Positions 6,375 to 7,065 of a stretch of 7,065 nt of DNA are shown one piece after another; position 1 is the stretch's first letter, and each line of letters opens with the position of its first letter. The translations under genes and the position numbers were made by a program. The notes below the pieces were generated by a model that searched no databases, was not told the DNA's origin, and saw only the letters and a list, made by a program, of their open reading frames with translations. The stretch is from Burkholderiaceae bacterium (lineage in GTDB: Bacteria; Pseudomonadota; Gammaproteobacteria; Burkholderiales; Burkholderiaceae_F), in the NCBI GenBank assembly GCA_013696665.1, contig JACCYC010000128.1:1-7065 (forward strand), given 5' to 3'.

Positions 6375-6554
6375 ATGAATAAAGATCAGGTCAAAGGCCG
6401 CACCAATACGGTGACCGGCAAGATCAAGGAAGAAGTGGGCAAGGCCAGCGGAGATACCGATCTGCAGGTCAAAGGCACAGTCGAGAAGGCGGGCGGAAAA
6501 GTCCGCTCTGCCTATGGCGACATCAAGAGCGATGTGAAGAAGGCAACCCGCTAA
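6375..6554 (+). CDS. CsbD (YjbJ) family small stress protein, 59 aa
   Basis: This is a short hydrophilic, Lys/Gly-rich protein with the CsbD-family pattern: MNKDQVKG at the N-terminus, GKIKEEVGKASGD (residues 15-27), then a second copy of the same theme, DLQVKGTVEKAGGKVR (29-44), and a Lys-rich tail. The two VKG...GK(I/V) units make it an internal tandem repeat. ATG 6375 has a very good ribosome binding site (AGGAGA 6364-6369, five bases away). Family members are abundant in stressed or stationary cells. In Bacillus subtilis csbD depends on the general stress factor sigma-B, and the molecular role is still unclear. Here a sigma-54 promoter lies directly upstream, which points to a different stress or nutrient input. 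Its last four bases overlap the end of the convergent membrane-protein gene. Confidence 0.93.
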   Translation: MNKDQVKGRTNTVTGKIKEEVGKASGDTDLQVKGTVEKAGGKVRSAYGDIKSDVKKATR

Positions 6555-7065
6555 CCGCGCGGCGGCGATTTCGCCGCCGGCTGCCTGCCGTACCGATTCA
6601 CCCACGCGTGCAGGGCCACTTGCTCACATTTGAGGAGCGGTCGACCCTGCCGCCCGACGCATCGCAGGTACTGCGCGACGGGTGCATGTTCGCGCGCTAG
6701 CTTCAATAAAGGCGCAGCTTCGCGCAGCGTGACGTCACTGTATTGCTGGCGCGTGTCAGCAATACCTTCGACTGCGCGCTCGATCGCCCATCGCCCGTAG
6801 ACGTATGCCGTCACTACAATCAGCGCGAGCGGGACGCTCGCGACACCAAAGAAGGTCGAGCCGCCAGAGTCAGCTAGATCAAAGGCAGCGCCGACACCCG
6901 CGGCCCATGCCAAAAACATTCCCGCGCCAAGAAAATGAACCACGCGCGCACGGCGCTCACGCTCTCGCCACGCGCATGCCTCCTTAATTCGCTGCTGATC
7001 GAGCCGCGCTTGGTCGGGCGGGAATGCGAGCACGTCAATTGCGCGCGCCGGGCCGGAAGCGCGAA
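6551..7065 (-). CDS. Two-helix membrane protein of unknown function (N-terminus probably outside window)
   Basis: The frame ends at TAG (6553-6551) and is open to the right edge. The first in-window start codon is GTG at 7033-7031, which would give 160 residues, but no ribosome binding site precedes it and the upstream codons (ARAIDV) read as continuing protein, so the true start may lie beyond 7065. Counted from that GTG, a charged helical region (residues 8-30, very Arg/Glu-rich) is followed by two membrane helices (about 31-51 and 61-83) joined by a short loop. Then comes a cytoplasmic-type tail of about 75 residues with LREAAPLLKLAREHAPVAQY (104-123) and a Cys pair (C129, C140). The even hydrophobic patterning and GC-rich third positions look like genuine coding sequence. 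I do not recognise a named family. Confidence 0.75.
   Translation of the reverse strand, partial: RASGPARAIDVLAFPPDQARLDQQRIKEACAWRERERRARVVHFLGAGMFLAWAAGVGAAFDLADSGGSTFFGVASVPLALIVVTAYVYGRWAIERAVEGIADTRQQYSDVTLREAAPLLKLAREHAPVAQYLRCVGRQGRPLLKCEQVALHAWVNRYGRQPAAKSPPRG
6560..6579. terminator. GC-rich hairpin between convergent genes
   Basis: GGCGGCGA (6561-6568) and TCGCCGCC (6571-6578) pair perfectly around TT, with one more C-G pair outside (6560/6579). In practice this forms an eight-base stem with a four-base loop. It lies six bases after the CsbD stop. No T tract follows on either strand, so it is not a classical intrinsic terminator. It may instead protect the 3' end of the csbD transcript or slow polymerase. 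It also lies within the last codons of the minus-strand gene. Confidence 0.5.

Overview
The window looks like a chromosomal stretch from a high-GC betaproteobacterium, most likely Burkholderiaceae (Paraburkholderia, Caballeronia or a relative). That rests on GC-rich codon use and on my recollection of the DUF2868 + DUF3482 gene pair and of a DUF4331 protein followed by a tiny lipoprotein in that group; no database search was possible.

Layout. 1-338 is the 3' end of a DUF4331-family gene. Ten bases later, at 349-612, comes an 87-residue lipoprotein gene closed by a strong hairpin (618-650). About 715-1365 on the minus strand is a badly decayed gene for a multihaem cytochrome-like protein: recognisable peptides are spread over three frames and interrupted by in-frame stops. 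1366-1692 has no gene I can defend. At 1693-3072 is an intact two-domain chromate transporter, chrA. The gap 3073-3320 appears to hold a second, unidentified minus-strand gene remnant.

The best organised part is 3321-6579. A four-helix membrane protein (DUF2868, 3321-4823) overlaps by four bases a GTPase-like protein (DUF3482, 4820-6304) with unusual nucleotide-binding motifs. Next comes a 59-residue CsbD-family stress protein (6375-6554). The short gap before it contains a sequence matching the sigma-54 promoter consensus at both elements and at the correct spacing (6317-6332), then a palindrome over the predicted transcription start (6336-6363). A perfect 17-bp palindrome lies about 180 bp upstream inside the GTPase gene (6158-6174), at the distance expected for an enhancer-binding activator. 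The csbD-like gene therefore probably has its own activator-dependent switch and is not merely the tail of the operon.

At the right edge, a minus-strand gene for a two-helix membrane protein (6551 to beyond 7065) converges on the CsbD gene, and their 3' ends overlap by four bases. No tRNA, rRNA, CRISPR array, insertion sequence or phage gene was seen.
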